From positions 19,635,116-19,699,115 of the forward strand of contig NC_050474.1 of the NCBI RefSeq assembly GCF_013373865.1: a stretch of DNA of 64,000 nucleotides, in the 5' to 3' direction. Below, one piece after another: positions 10,554 through 22,879 of the stretch (positions are counted from its first letter, which is position 1; the number at the start of each line of letters is the position of its first letter). A model generated the notes under the pieces. It was given only the letters and a program-made list of their open reading frames with translations, ran no database searches and was not told the DNA's origin. The position numbers and the translations under genes are program-made. The DNA comes from Monomorium pharaonis (lineage: Eukaryota > Arthropoda > Insecta > Hymenoptera > Formicidae).

Positions 10554-13500
10554 TCTTGCGAGAACGAGAAATGAGATCGATATTCTGGAGCTGATATATT
10601 TATAGTCGCAATGGCACATCGTGGCAGTTTATATTTTTAATTGTTTCGAACGAATGCGACGATATATACCGTGTTATCATAATTGACTAATCATCAATAA
10701 TGAAGATTCAAGGTAAATGATTTAACGGAATAAATTGAATTACGCAAGAATGTCGACACGAGTATGAATATTGACGTAGTGTTTAATTAAAATGTAATGC
10801 GATATACGTGTACATCTATTTGTGATACTATCAATTATAAATTAAAGCAAAATTAATTAAGTTTTAATTTTTATGGACACAATAAGATTAAATATAAATG
10901 AAAAAGTTTGAAAGATTCAAGTCAGAACTTTATAATTATTAAAGATTTATGTAAAGACGAATATTATTTTTTATCTTAAAAGTTTACACACAAAAGTTTA
11001 TTTATAAAACCGCGTGTACAAAAGCGATTTCTTATTTATAAATATTTCCGCAATCGCGTCTCGAAATATCTTGATTAATTATTGGCTATTAAGCAGTATT
11101 ATAAGAAAAATAGAGAGAAGAGATGATCGCGTTTGTCGGGGACACGCGGCGAGTGGTGAGAGTCAATCGCTTCGCCGACAGTGCGCCAAACATCGGTCGG
11201 CGCGCAAAAAGGCGGCGGCGGTCTGACGAATCGACACCCCATTCTACTTACGGGCCTCTCGATTTCTGTTCGGGTCACGATGAAATATGTAGAGGAATCG
11301 CTCGACGAGGTACCTACGACGATCGCAGGCCAATTTATGTCCGTCGACGGGGAAGCCACCGGTGCATTATTAATGCACAGGGGCCGATAGTTTCGCCGCG
11401 CGGAAGCTGCAGCTGACACATACAAATGTCCGCAGTCACGTCATTAGTCCGGAGTACACACTGCCGACTGAGTATATCGCCGGTTATAACTTTTGCTTTG
11501 GGAAGTGCACGGGGCGGACTTCCGGTCCATCGGGTTACACTTACGGTCGGCGGCTTACGCCGCCGTAAGGATGCCCGATCTATTTTGCCCGTTAACTTTT
11601 CCCACTTTGCATGGACAGATAATTTCATTGAGAGAAAGTTGGTTGATGTATAAATAATGAAATTATGTCATTGTGTTAAAAAGTTTTGCCATCTTAACAC
11701 ACTTTTGTCATCTTTACGAAATATTTCGAGAGAGTGAGATAACACAAGACACCTCTAATCGTTGTTGTATTTGTATTTTACAGATCGAGTCACGACTCTG
11801 CCTGCGCATCGTATCGGTGAGTGCGAAACTATCCTTTATCTTGATTTAAAGAGCGAATCCATGAAAAAAATTGTATATACTCTGCGCGTTCGAGAGCGCA
11901 TTTTACTTTCACCTTGAAATTAAGTTGGAAGCATACTGGCAATTGTCTTCACATAGTTAAAACTTTGATTAAACTTAAGTAATTAATAGATGAAGCTTTT
12001 TAAAAAAAAGTTGAAGTATTCAAAAGTAGCACACGAATTATATTCCTAAATTATTTTATAGTATAATAACATCTTATAATAACGTTTCTTTCGTTAAAAG
12101 TAAAGGCGTGCCAAGGCTCCATCGTTTTAACAAATATAAATTTAATAATTTATGGATAATAAATCGAATATTATTTAGAGGCACGAGAAAGCAAACTGCT
12201 GGTGTATAAATGTATAAAGCGTGGGTGTGTTGTACAATGCTAGATTCTGACGCGTACTCCATTAATCAATATTACAAGATCGTGATCTATGACCGTGAGT
12301 GTCATATTATATGAATCGGCTCGAATGTCCTACCAGCGGGAAATGCTTAGTATGATATACTCACGCGAGTGCCAGCACGCGCCATAAATTCCACGCACGA
12401 AATTCACAACGGCCACGTGCCAAAGTAAGCACTTCATCATCGGATGTCGCGCGAGTCCGCGCCGCCGCCGCCGCCCGCGCCGGCGGTAAACGAGTGAAAT
12501 TTTAATCTCCGCCTTTCATCGGCGGCGGCGGCGGCGCTGCACTGGCCGCGACTCGATATTACGAGCGGTTAGCCCCGAAGTTTGTTTCGAAGAAATCCCG
12601 ACCGGTCCGTGCCGTAGCAGTTGGGGAAAACTCGTTCGTTCGTATTTATGACGGCTGCGGGAGCGTGAAACGTACGTATTAAGGGCGCTCCTGAGACTTT
12701 TCTGCGGATCTTGCAGACCGCAGCCCGCGAGGAAAAAGATCGAGAAAAATGGCGGAAGCAAAACGACACCGTGGCCAGGCCATCGCCGCCGCCGTCGCCG
12801 TCGGTCGTTCCTTTAAACGTGCGCGAGAAACTTTTGCGGTAAAAGTTTTTTCCCGAGCGAAATTAAAAATGTTACAACGAGTAACGATGACACGCGCGGG
12901 ATAACGACAGAATGGGGTGTCTGAATTGCGAAACGTTCCATAAGCGGTGTTTCATATTTAAATTGTGACTACGTGTCTTATGTTCAATCTCTTCGTTTAA
13001 CTTTATCTATTTTTAATGTTTGAAACTAGAAACGTAATTGGAAAGAACCAATTCCGTTACAAACTAGAAGCTAAAACGTAATCGTGACACTTCAACGTAT
13101 CGATTTGCTTTAAAGCGATACAATTTTCAAATGCGAAATAAGAAACTGGAAACATTTAGCGAAACACCGCGGGGAAAATTGTAATAATACATTTCGATTT
13201 TTGCTCTCTTTCTGTTTCCTCTGGGAAGTGCGTGGTTGATTTTTATCTCGATTCTAATCCACTAATGAGAGTACGGTAGTACGGCGCCTTCGATCATTTT
13301 ACGCGCCAACGATCCAATTCCATAAGTAAGGAGACTCTGGGGAAGAGTCTGTACTTTAAAGGGTATCCTCTTTAAATTTCAATTACAGTCAGTGCGAACA
13401 CCAAATTGTTTCACCTGGCTTAACTCCGCTACGCAATTACTTCGATTACCGGGCGAGCTCAGTTTTTTGAGTTTCTAGATCGTCGGAGGAAATTTAAATA

Positions 13501-14500
13501 ATGAAGGTCATTTCTATAAAAATTTTCATTGCTAATATAAAGACATTAATTTGCATCTCTGAATATTTATGGTCTTATATTTATATAGATATTCTCCCGG
13601 CAATTGTTGTAGCAATTCTTGTCTAAAAATATTAAAGAGAAATGACGATCGATCAACCGTGCGAAGATAAAGTGAAGGTTAGCGTTCGAAGCAATTGGAA
13701 ATAAGTGAAGCTAACGGATATAATAACGAAGTTTATCTCGATACGCGGTACAACGAGCGACGGGATTCGTTTTGGATCAGCGTAACGTTTGCTCTTTCAA
13801 GTCCCTCCCTCCCTCCCTCCCTTTCGTCACCGTTATCACTGCCTTTTTCTTCTTTTCCATCCAGTCCTGTTGTCCTGTCCGAACGTCATCTCCGAATCAT
13901 TCGTTATTTCCCGCTGGAGAATACGTCAAGATCGAAAAGTAAGATGCGATAGAGAAAGGGGGGAAAAAAAAGAAAGAATGAGGGAGAAGAGAAAGATGGA
14001 GAGATTCCTTCGTTTCTCCTCTTGATTAAGTTGCCGCGATTCCTCTTTCTTATTTTCCTTCTTTCGCTTCTCATCATCGGCGCCGGAGATACGCCGGTAT
14101 ATATCTACGAGCGACGTCGGTCGCTTCCGTCTCTCGTAGCTCATTTTCCTCCTTTGCGCGATATCGACGCGAGAGAGGAGGATGTGTCGCGAAATCCGAT
14201 TGATCGGGGGGGGAAAAAAACAGCGGTGATTCGCGTGCGGAGCGCCCCGTTTCCGTTTTCTCGCTCTGTAAACGCGCCTTGTTAAAATTTATCGACCCAC
14301 CGAACGTACGTCGGTTCGCTTGCCGCGTTGCCGTTTTTTTTTTTTATCACGTAGACGTTCACGCGAATTCCGATCGCCACCGTGCAAGCGTTTTGTAACG
14401 TCATTGGTTTCTTTATCTGCAGGCTTTCAGCGCCGAAGTGCGTCGTAAAGTTGTCAAATTACGTTGTGACACATACGATACGTTTATCGCCGAGGTATCG
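10554..14500. other. No gene identified
   Basis: AT-rich from 10.55 to 11.1 kb, CpG-rich to 11.6 kb, AT-rich to 12.3 kb. The GCC/GGC inverted repeats are at 12.46-12.54 kb. Short ORFs in 13.7-14.3 kb consist largely of translated CT- and GA-rich sequence and carry no information. Confidence 0.5.
12460..12536. repeat. (GCC)n/(GGC)n inverted trinucleotide repeats
   Basis: A 16-base GCC repeat (12460-12475) and a 16-base GGC repeat (12521-12536) are perfect reverse complements separated by 45 bases. They can form a very stable GC hairpin. Confidence 0.85.
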
Positions 14501-14510
14501 GAGATCTTCG

Positions 14511-14530
14511 TTTTTTTTTTTTTTTTTTTT
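14511..14530. repeat. Poly(T) run, 20 bases
   Basis: An uninterrupted T20. It could be a poly(A) tail of a minus-strand retroposed sequence, but I see no retroelement body beside it. Confidence 0.9.
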
Positions 14531-14890
14531 AAGACAAATTGGTACTTTCAACGTTATTCATTGGTTCCGTTTAACGAAGAGGATTACAGCTCTCGAGATG
14601 CGGTGAAGACGGCGTCGTTCCATCTCTGTGCTTTTTTTTTCTTTCGAAGACGCGAGAGCTGAACTCGTGACTTTGTCTCTCGCAGCGTTTTGCCTTTCTA
14701 GTTCTCCTCCGATATCTCGATACCGTGGGAACACCGCTGCATCACGAAAATGAAGCCCTTTGATTCGATCGGGAGAGGAATCGGCGATTCATCTGCATTC
14801 GGTGCATGCCACACGTTTTTCCGCTTCCGTTCCATTCCGCCTCCCAGAAGAAACAGATCGTTCCGATCGCGCTACACTACTTTCTCGTTT

Positions 14891-14944
14891 CCTCCTCTTC
14901 CTCCTCCTCCTTCTTCTTCTTCTTCTTCTTCTTTCTTTCTTTTC
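14891..14944. repeat. Pyrimidine tract, (CTC)n/(CTT)n then (CTTT)n
   Basis: More than 50 bases of pyrimidine on the plus strand, made of CTC, CTT and CTTT units. Such mirror-like tracts can adopt triplex (H-DNA) forms. Confidence 0.9.
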
Positions 14945-15055
14945 TACCCCTTTCTTTATAGCGCGATAAACTTTTCTTCCTCGCCGTTTCCTTTGTTGCT
15001 CCCTGGAGAAGAGGGCCTGGAGAAGTCCACAGCTGAGATATCCTGGGTTGCCAGA

Positions 15056-15102
<47 letters not shown>

Positions 15103-15103
15103 C
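15056..15103. repeat. (TG)20 followed by (CG)n, 48-bp alternating tract
   Basis: Twenty TG units (15057-15096) run directly into a short CG repeat. The whole tract alternates purine and pyrimidine without a break and is of the type that favours Z-DNA. Confidence 0.95.
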
Positions 15104-16412
15104 CGGAAACGAACGGATCGTCGATCCGGGTGTGTCGTCTCTCCACGTCTTATAAATTCAACAACGTGCAATAAAGGGTTGCGGCATAATAAAATGCGAT
15201 GTTTACGGGGTAGCGCACTTCACCTTCGCCGGCGTTAGGAAAGTTCCGCGACGCGGCCGCGACAGAGAGACACTTGTAATGCTTTGTAAAATTTAAATTT
15301 GAGATGCCAGATGTTGCATAATGATACCCCGCGGAACATCCTCGGGCGAGGGGGTAATCTCAATACCCCGAGAAACTTCGTTGCCGATGTAATAAATATT
15401 TATTCGTGCATTTGCATTAGGAAGCCTGTAATAATGAATCACAGTTACACCCGATATGCCCGAAGGCGAAGGGGAGAAAGTGCGCGCGATAAGGGAAATG
15501 TTCGAGAAATAAAGACGGAGAACGCGCGTCGCCGTTGCATCCGTTCTCATTTCACGTGGATGCCGTAATGCATTTTTTATAATCTCACCTTATCCTCACC
15601 GTTCTTTGGCTTCTCTCCCGCCTCTCGCGTCTGCAAATGATGTTGGGGGGAAAAAAATTCCGGTGTAAAAAATCCGCGATTTCAAACCGCGGTAATTTGA
15701 TATTGGATGATTTTTATCTTGTCGGGATATTAAATACGCGCCGATAAATTTTAACCGCAATTTTAACTTTACTCCGGCGTACGCCTTTGATATTGGATAA
15801 CCACGCTACCAAATTCACTTAATAAATCAAACTGCGTGCACACGCAAACGTCAGTGATATTAACCTGCATTAATATTAAATATATTTTCTACTGCGGGAC
15901 TCGAGAAAAGCTTGTTTACAAATATTAAATGGTTAATGCTCGCCTAAACCTAGTTGCGTACTCGGGGAGACTGACCGGAGAGAGCTCCAGACGAATCAGC
16001 CGGACGTGGCTCGCAGGTAATTTCGGATGAAGTACGACCGCCACGGGAAATCTGGCGACGAGTGACGCCTCCAAGTCCCAGCGGAGCGAGAGGAATATCC
16101 ATCCTGTGGCCATCATCGGCCCCGACAACCGGCGGCTCCCGGCGGCCGCCGATGCACACTCGGCGATGCCGTGTCGAATTTTACAGCGTGGCATTTTCGC
16201 GCCGTCCCACCGTTACGTGTCAACGGGGGTGAATGGGGGCCGCGCAACAGAAATGGAACTTGCCTCCGCGATACAAATGTTGAATAACAAATGTGTCACT
16301 CGCGCGCGGATATCCGGACCGCGGGAAATTGCTTTCTATTCGCGCGAATGAGGCGCGCGTTTAAACTCTTTCTCACGTAGTTTTTAATGGGACAGATGTG
16401 ACCTGAAAACTT

Positions 16413-16447
16413 GAGAGATAGAGACAGAGAGAGAGAGAGAGAGAGAA
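16413..16447. repeat. (GA)n microsatellite
   Basis: GA units with ATA and CA interruptions at the 5' side and a pure 3' portion. Confidence 0.9.
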
Positions 16448-17600
16448 AGTTACTCGGTTTTCTCTACGTTTTCCAAATGGTCTATTAAAAATCGATGTGT
16501 ACATAGATGTTTAGAAACTTTAATTTAATTTTGTTATGCATTATTTACACAATTATTTTAATAATTAATGTCTATTTTTTTATTTATATCTCTCTACACA
16601 TACAAGAAAATTTATAGCTTTAAATTATTTCATGTTACTTATTATGATTTGAACGGAATTGTTATTATTTTACAAAAGATTCGAAACATGAATTTCTTTT
16701 TGTTTGAAAGCGTCCTTCTTATCTTTCTGGAAGACATAAAAAGTGATAGATCTCTCGAAGGTGTGATACACGAGTAGAATAATTGTAGGGTTGAATTTCC
16801 ACTGAACGAGAGCGCAACGACACGCGACATCCTCCAATGCTGGCGTATGCAATTCGCGTTTGCCGGATAAAGAGGGGAAAGGGTGAGAGGAGGAGAGGAA
16901 GAGGTAGACAAATAGGTCCTCTTCTCAGAGGAGAAAACTAGACTCGTAGTTTTTTTGAACCGCATTGCTCCCGGGTTCTTCACTGTCGGATGTATTCCAG
17001 AGGTAAACAGCCGGCATATTGTTCGAGCATTAAAGAGAGGGATCTCCCGAACGCAATTCCCAAGGTTTCGTCTCTTTTTAGGCTTTTCCCGCAAGCCCTT
17101 TGTGCAGTGTCGCGATTCACGAAGGCGATTCGCCAAAGGGACGCATTTAAGTGAATGTGACGCAAGAAACTAATAAAATGCGCGATTTACTTGCGAGTCG
17201 TTCTGAAAATCCTACCTGCTTTCGAATCTACTTTAGATTCCTCAATCGTCGATGCAATTGCATTATCGCCGTCACATTCGCGATGCTATCACTCCTCGTT
17301 GACGATACGCGCGTATACGTTAAATCGAACTTAGATATATTTGTATCCTTGGAACATTTGGACAGCGGGCTCGCATTTCGGCGCGCCTGTCGAGAGTCAG
17401 TAACGACCCTGTGTGAAAATAAAAGGTAAGGGAAAAAAAAGAGGGATATAATGGAACGGGGGGGCGCGCGTGTAACTCCGTTACACGTTGGCCCACGCGC
17501 GCGTTGCGTTCAGAAAAAGGAGAATATTTCTGCCTGACAAATGAAATTCGTGGTCCAACGCTCGCGAATGTGATAACGCGGGGACGAGCGCGGTGATTCA

Positions 17601-17615
17601 CTCTCTCTCTCTCTC
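17601..17615. repeat. (CT)7 microsatellite
   Basis: A short pure CT run in a CpG-rich region. Confidence 0.85.
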
Positions 17616-18812
17616 GCGGGGCGCGACACCCCCGCGCGCCCGCGATCTCGACGATTCATCGGCGCGGTTACAAAAAAGGGATCACGGGGACGAACGAAAA
17701 ATCAGTCATCGCGTCTCCACCCTTCCTCCCCTTCCCCCCTCCTCTCTGCCCGGTCGTCACGCACGCGTGGACATACCGCGAGGTGACATGGTGCGTTATT
17801 CGCCCGCGGGCTTTTCGGGGGCACACGCACGCGTATACAACGTGTACGTCCAATGGTCTCTTGATTTTTTTTTCTCTCCCTTTCTCTCGCTCGCTTTTTT
17901 TTTTTTACTGATCCCCGAGCGACCAGAAATCAGAGCTCAAGCGAACGACTCGATACACTCGGTTGGCTTTCATTCCTGTGCGCGAGACAAATTCTATAGA
18001 GAGGCACGAAAGCACGAAAAATGACCGACGGCCGCGATTTAAAGAGGGTGTTCGCGGCGCCGGCTGCATTTTACACGCCAGATGCATACACGTGAGACGC
18101 ACAACAAGGTCTCGAGGCGAATCGTCAGAAACGTTGTGACGGCGTCGATAAAGTTAATAATTCGTCGTCACGTCATTGAGGATCGACTCCACGTTCATTT
18201 AGAGAGTAAATTTGGCACTGTCACAACTCGTACATTTTGCAGGAACGTTTGCGATCGTTTTAAGTTCGTTTCTCGTTAAAAGAGGACAGTTTATGTGTGC
18301 GGACTGTCTCCCTGTTCATATAGAGCTCAGCTGAAAGATAGCAATGCAAACGGACCTTTGCGAGTTTAAAGTGGAGAATCAAGGAACGTCACATCCTGCA
18401 GCGCGAAAACTCAATTCCGTCGGACGTGCCGGGGTCGGGAAATTCGACGAAAGACGGGATGGATACGCGGCAGCGACTCATGTCGGGGCGGGGTGATAAA
18501 ACAGAGAGCAGCTTAAACAAGACCGGCCCCCGTAACTCCGGTCCGGTGCTTTTCGAACAGCGGCGGGATGAGAGATGTGGGCGAGCGGCTGAACGAAGGG
18601 TTAAACACGGCCGGTGGCGAAGGGATGTACGAGCGCATGTAACATCGGATAGCCATTCGGGACGGAGAACCGAACGCTACGGTTAACGTATCAAACCCTC
18701 CAATTATTCATCGGCTTGACGGTAGAATAACATTTTCCCTTTTCTGAAATCTATATTTAGCTTATTAAAATACAAAAAGGAAAGACTACACATTTTCGAG
18801 TTGTCTTACACC

Positions 18813-19054
18813 CACTGAAAAAAAAGACTTGGTTAAAGTTACCCAGCGCCATGGTGAAATAGTTTCAACTAAACATAAGGCAAATATAACGAAATAATGT
18901 AATTATAACAAAATGTTTACCATTGTTACTAAATGTTTTGTTAATATTATTATAATTTTGTTATTATTACTATATTTATTTGTAACAACCAAATATTTCA
19001 ACGATATCATTACTAAATGATTTCACAAATTTACCAAGGATTTTTCTTTCAGTG
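18813..19054. mobile_element. 242-bp MITE with CACTG... terminal inverted repeats
   Basis: The left end reads CACTGAAAAAAAAGACTTGG. The right end, reverse complemented, reads CACTGAAAGAAAAATCCTTG, so about 25 bases match imperfectly. The interior is AT-rich and lacks an ORF. It contains a second imperfect inverted repeat (TAACAAAATGTTTA against TAAATGTTTTGTTA). These are the marks of a miniature inverted-repeat transposable element. The superfamily is uncertain: CACTG ends occur in CMC/Chapaev-like elements, but TA dinucleotides 4 bp outside both CACTG ends would also allow a longer mariner-like TIR. No clear target-site duplication next to CACTG is visible, which leaves the exact ends open. 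Confidence 0.65.
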
Positions 19055-20017
19055 CTCATATTTCAAAAGTATGGAGATTATGGAGAGCTTTGTAACGTAC
19101 AATGTTTACTTGAAAGGTAAAACTAGTTGATTTGGACGTTAAGCTATTCAAATGTGCAAGCATGAAACATATTACGGGCGTTTATATTGATCGATACGCT
19201 CATGCCCCGGGAGAATGCCGCAGCGAAGAGGTTAAAAAGTTTCGTGAATTACGTAAGCTTCTTAACACTCGCGATAAATCAGCTGTAGGAATATAAACAT
19301 TCGCGTGCGATATTACGTGAAAAAAAAAAAAAACGTCGCCGCTCGCCTCTGCCTTTCGCCGTTTCTCGTCGCCGTCGGCGAGATATATCCCCCGTAAATT
19401 CCGGTGTGGGAAAAGACGTCGGGCGTGTATTAAAAAAATTAATTAAGAGAATTTGTGGCCGCTGCCGAGCGCGGGATAATGTCTCGTCGCGGGAAGACGG
19501 TGGCGGGAAATAATAACGAGTTTTCCGGTAAACGGATAATAATTCAGGCGACCCGTCGCGCCTGATTAGAATCGATAAATATTGATTGACGAGAGAACTT
19601 CCGCCCGAGAGTTCCGTAAGGGCGCGTTTCCTCGCCGCTCTCGTTTACGCGCCCGTCGACGAGCCCCATTGATAATTACGTTTTACTGCGTTCCCGCGCG
19701 GCACCACCGTCCCCATCGTTGCCCGCAATTACGCGAGATTTTATATCCCACCTCTACCTCGCTACCTTACCGGATATACTCGAGACGAATACGCGCGATA
19801 AATCTTTATGCCCTCCTCTCTGTCTCCCAGCCTCTTACTCATTTTCTCGTAAACGGGATTTATGCCGGTTTTCGCTCCCGGTTATTCTCTTTCGCGTGCG
19901 TGCTTTTTCATAGATTTCCTCCGTACCTACGCAACCGACTCGGTTGTCACCGCTTTCCCGAGACCGGGAATTTTTCTCGACCCGTCAAGCTACCTTTTAA
20001 CTTTAACTTTTCTCTCC

Positions 20018-20049
<32 letters not shown>

Positions 20050-22732
20050 GCAAATCCGTCACGAGATACATGTAATTGCGTAAACACGAGGAAGAAGGCA
20101 TTTTAAATTAAACACGTTTATCGCTCGAGATCATCTCTTATTATTCTCGGTAGATAGTAAGATATGTAAATACAGTCAATAAACACGCGGAAATGTTAAT
20201 TAAATGTTTACACGTCGATTAAACCGCAACCTGGCTACCTCTCCTCTGTCCCGACGCAATCTTCGCCCCGACATGATCTCGTCGCGATAATTTCCCGTAA
20301 AATAACATCTCGCCGCTGTTGCTTCCCATTACGTGCACCTGCGAGTGACGTCGGAACGCGCCGAGCCCATCAGACGAGCTCCGTGTCGTCGACGTCGATT
20401 TTACGGGCCGATAAATAAATCGCCACGGACAAAAGCGACCGGCCCCGCCTTGCGCGTTTATTTTCCGGGATTCGGAGAACTGCGCGTTCTCGCACGCGCA
20501 CGCGGTGTTATACGCCATCCACCCTCCTCCCTCCCTCCCCCCTGAAAAAAAGCGACCGGAAGCGCGTCCGTGTCGCGAAAGATTTAACTTCTGGCGGCTG
20601 ACTCGACGACAAGAGTCACCGCGTCGCGCGCTACATGCACCGGAAGCAACGACATTGATGAATTCGAGCCCGCGAGCCGGAGAGAGCTCTGAGAGAGCTG
20701 GTGTTCCGCTGGTGTTGTCACGTTGCCGGTGGCGCACATTCGCGATTCCCTTCAAAACGCGCGGAAAGGCAATGCTGACGGAAAGAAGAGAAATGCTCGC
20801 GTCTTGCGTAAACAAAAAAAAAAAATTGGCCGCGTTCCGACGCGCAAGCGAAGCGACAGTGAAACCGTAACGCTCTCGACTCCGAGATAGACAGGGAAAG
20901 TTTCACCCTCGAAAGGAGAAAACGCGATTAGATTATCCTGTCCAAATCCATACGCGTGTGCATTATTTTGGACGCCGCACTCGCGACGCGGTGGAACTTA
21001 TAATTAGTTTATCACATATCCGCCAAAGTTTCTATACATTAAGCAGGCTTCCACAAACTAAGTTTGCGTCCTGTTTGTTATCTGTTGCACTTTGAGTAAA
21101 TCGGCAAGAGAGAAAGAGAAGTTGCCGACAATGGCTGTACAACCCGATATACGCCGCGTTGCATAAAATGACGTATCAGGCAAGCGTGAATTTCGGTTTC
21201 TATAGCTTTTGCATTAACCCCGAAAATACATACATCGCGATATCGGGTTTGTTAACGCGTGGTAATTGGTAACACTATCGCGCTTGTTCCCCTTAGACCG
21301 TAGTATATTGCGTAATAACAATTGAAATATAAAATAAACATTTCAATTGCTGTTCCATGAAGTTCAAATGTTTTTTTTTTATTATTCGTTTAACTTACAA
21401 ATTTTATTACATTTGTTCAATACCAAAAATAGCTTATTTTTCATACATGAAAAGAATGTTTTTTTTTTATCAAAGTATTTAAAAATTTAACTATAGATAC
21501 ATATTTGGAAATAACTTTTTCAGGCCATTAAAATAATTTTGAACTGAATTCGAGCATGATGAACAATGCTGTAGAAGATTTTGACATTCAAACCAATTTG
21601 AATATCCTAATAGTTATTTTGGTAATTTAATAAAATTATTTTTAGATCTGTATTCAATTAAACTTTTGCATTAACTAAAACTTTTTAACAATCTAATTGT
21701 TACATTGCAATGAATAAAATATTGTGACACAAATATAAAATGCGCTAAGAATGGTACTCCAAAAGGGAATGCTACAATTATTGAAATTTTGGAATGGTTT
21801 TACAATGTTGCTCATTTAATTTTTATTTTAAGTGTACTAATGTACAAATATTATTTTTTGTTTTCTAATGTACATACACACAAATTAAAGTTTAGTTTGC
21901 AATATTTTCGAATGTTTGCATTTTGTATAAACTAGAATGCTCGTGTGTAATTTGTGCAAACAATTGTCTTGATATATTAACATGTATCAACTAGCTATAT
22001 CATACAATTTTCCCAATAAAGCGCGCAACAAAATTTATATTCTCGAGTAGTTTATACGTTTCATTGGCTATTGTCGCATTAAATGAATAACTTCCACAAG
22101 AGCGCGTACGTCTATTGTATAAACGCGAGTTTGGCTTAATTACATTGTGCCCTAAAACAATGTTCATCTGTACTCTCGGAATTTCGGACTAAAATTGAAA
22201 ATGATAAGTCATAAGATAAACATTCTCACGTTTATTTTCGCTCTCTTATTCAGAAACAAAAACTTTCTCCCTCCCTTTCCCTTTCCTCTCCATTTTTAAT
22301 TTAAATATTTATCTTCTTTGAAATAATCTCTCTCTAAATGTAAAATTTACAAATTAAAATAAAAAACACAACCTATTGTAAAGCCAATATTAGAAATAAT
22401 ATTTAACCGACGGCACAGCCGGGAAACGAGCGCGGGAAGTGTGTTCGCGCTTAATAAAGATTTACTTTACGAAAGTCTAATCTTCAGCAGCAACATTTGC
22501 AGCAATTCGCAGCGCGGTCGCCGGTTTCCCTTTGATTTTCGGAAAATCGTAGGCTTACGCGAGGCTTTGGAAATACCCCAGTCGGTTTAGTACGCGCCCG
22601 ATTGAAGTCCCACAACCAACTTGTCAGCCGATGGATGACATGTGTTAAAACTGCGTTTTCCTTTCAATAACCTCCGCCATAATCGCTGCGCGCGTTACGG
22701 TTAATTAACACCGAGTTACAAAAGCGTTTTCA
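19055..22732. other. No gene identified; CpG-rich, then a long AT-rich block
   Basis: From 19.3 to 20.95 kb the sequence is CpG-rich, and opposite-strand ORFs of up to 198 codons overlap each other, so none is credible. From about 21.3 to 22.4 kb it is strongly AT-rich, and no ORF there reaches 60 codons. Nothing gene-like is seen. Confidence 0.5.
20019..20049. repeat. (TC)n microsatellite
   Basis: A TC run with a single interruption near its end. Confidence 0.9.
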
Positions 22733-22879
22733 TCGTTGGGCACCGGGCACACGCTTTGACAGTGTGCCTGGGGTGTGTCAAACTGCCTATCACACCGACC
22801 GATCTTAACAAACTTTGACGATGACCGATTAAGGAATATGCATCCTTCATCTTGTCTAACCACGGTCGTCGGTCATCGT
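22733..22879. other. Cluster of nested inverted repeats (possible structured RNA or cruciform)
   Basis: GGGCACAC (about 22748) pairs with GTGTGCCT nine bases on. TTTGACA and TGTCAAA offer an alternative pairing over the same stretch. Downstream, ACGATGACCGA (22818-22828) is a perfect 11-base inverted repeat of TCGGTCATCGT (22869-22879), and AAGGA...TCCTT nests inside it. No known RNA family is recognised. Confidence 0.35.

Larger units (their letters stand above)
15104..18812. other. No gene identified
   Basis: Mixed composition. A minus-strand frame of 164 codons at 16642-17136 shows no recognisable domain and is treated as chance. A GA tract is at 16.4 kb and a short CT tract at 17.6 kb. 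No RNA gene is seen. Confidence 0.5.

Noticed and set aside
14750..15238. 162-codon ORF with Cys-Val repeats
   Set aside because: The repeat is only the translated TG microsatellite, and the rest is translated pyrimidine tract.
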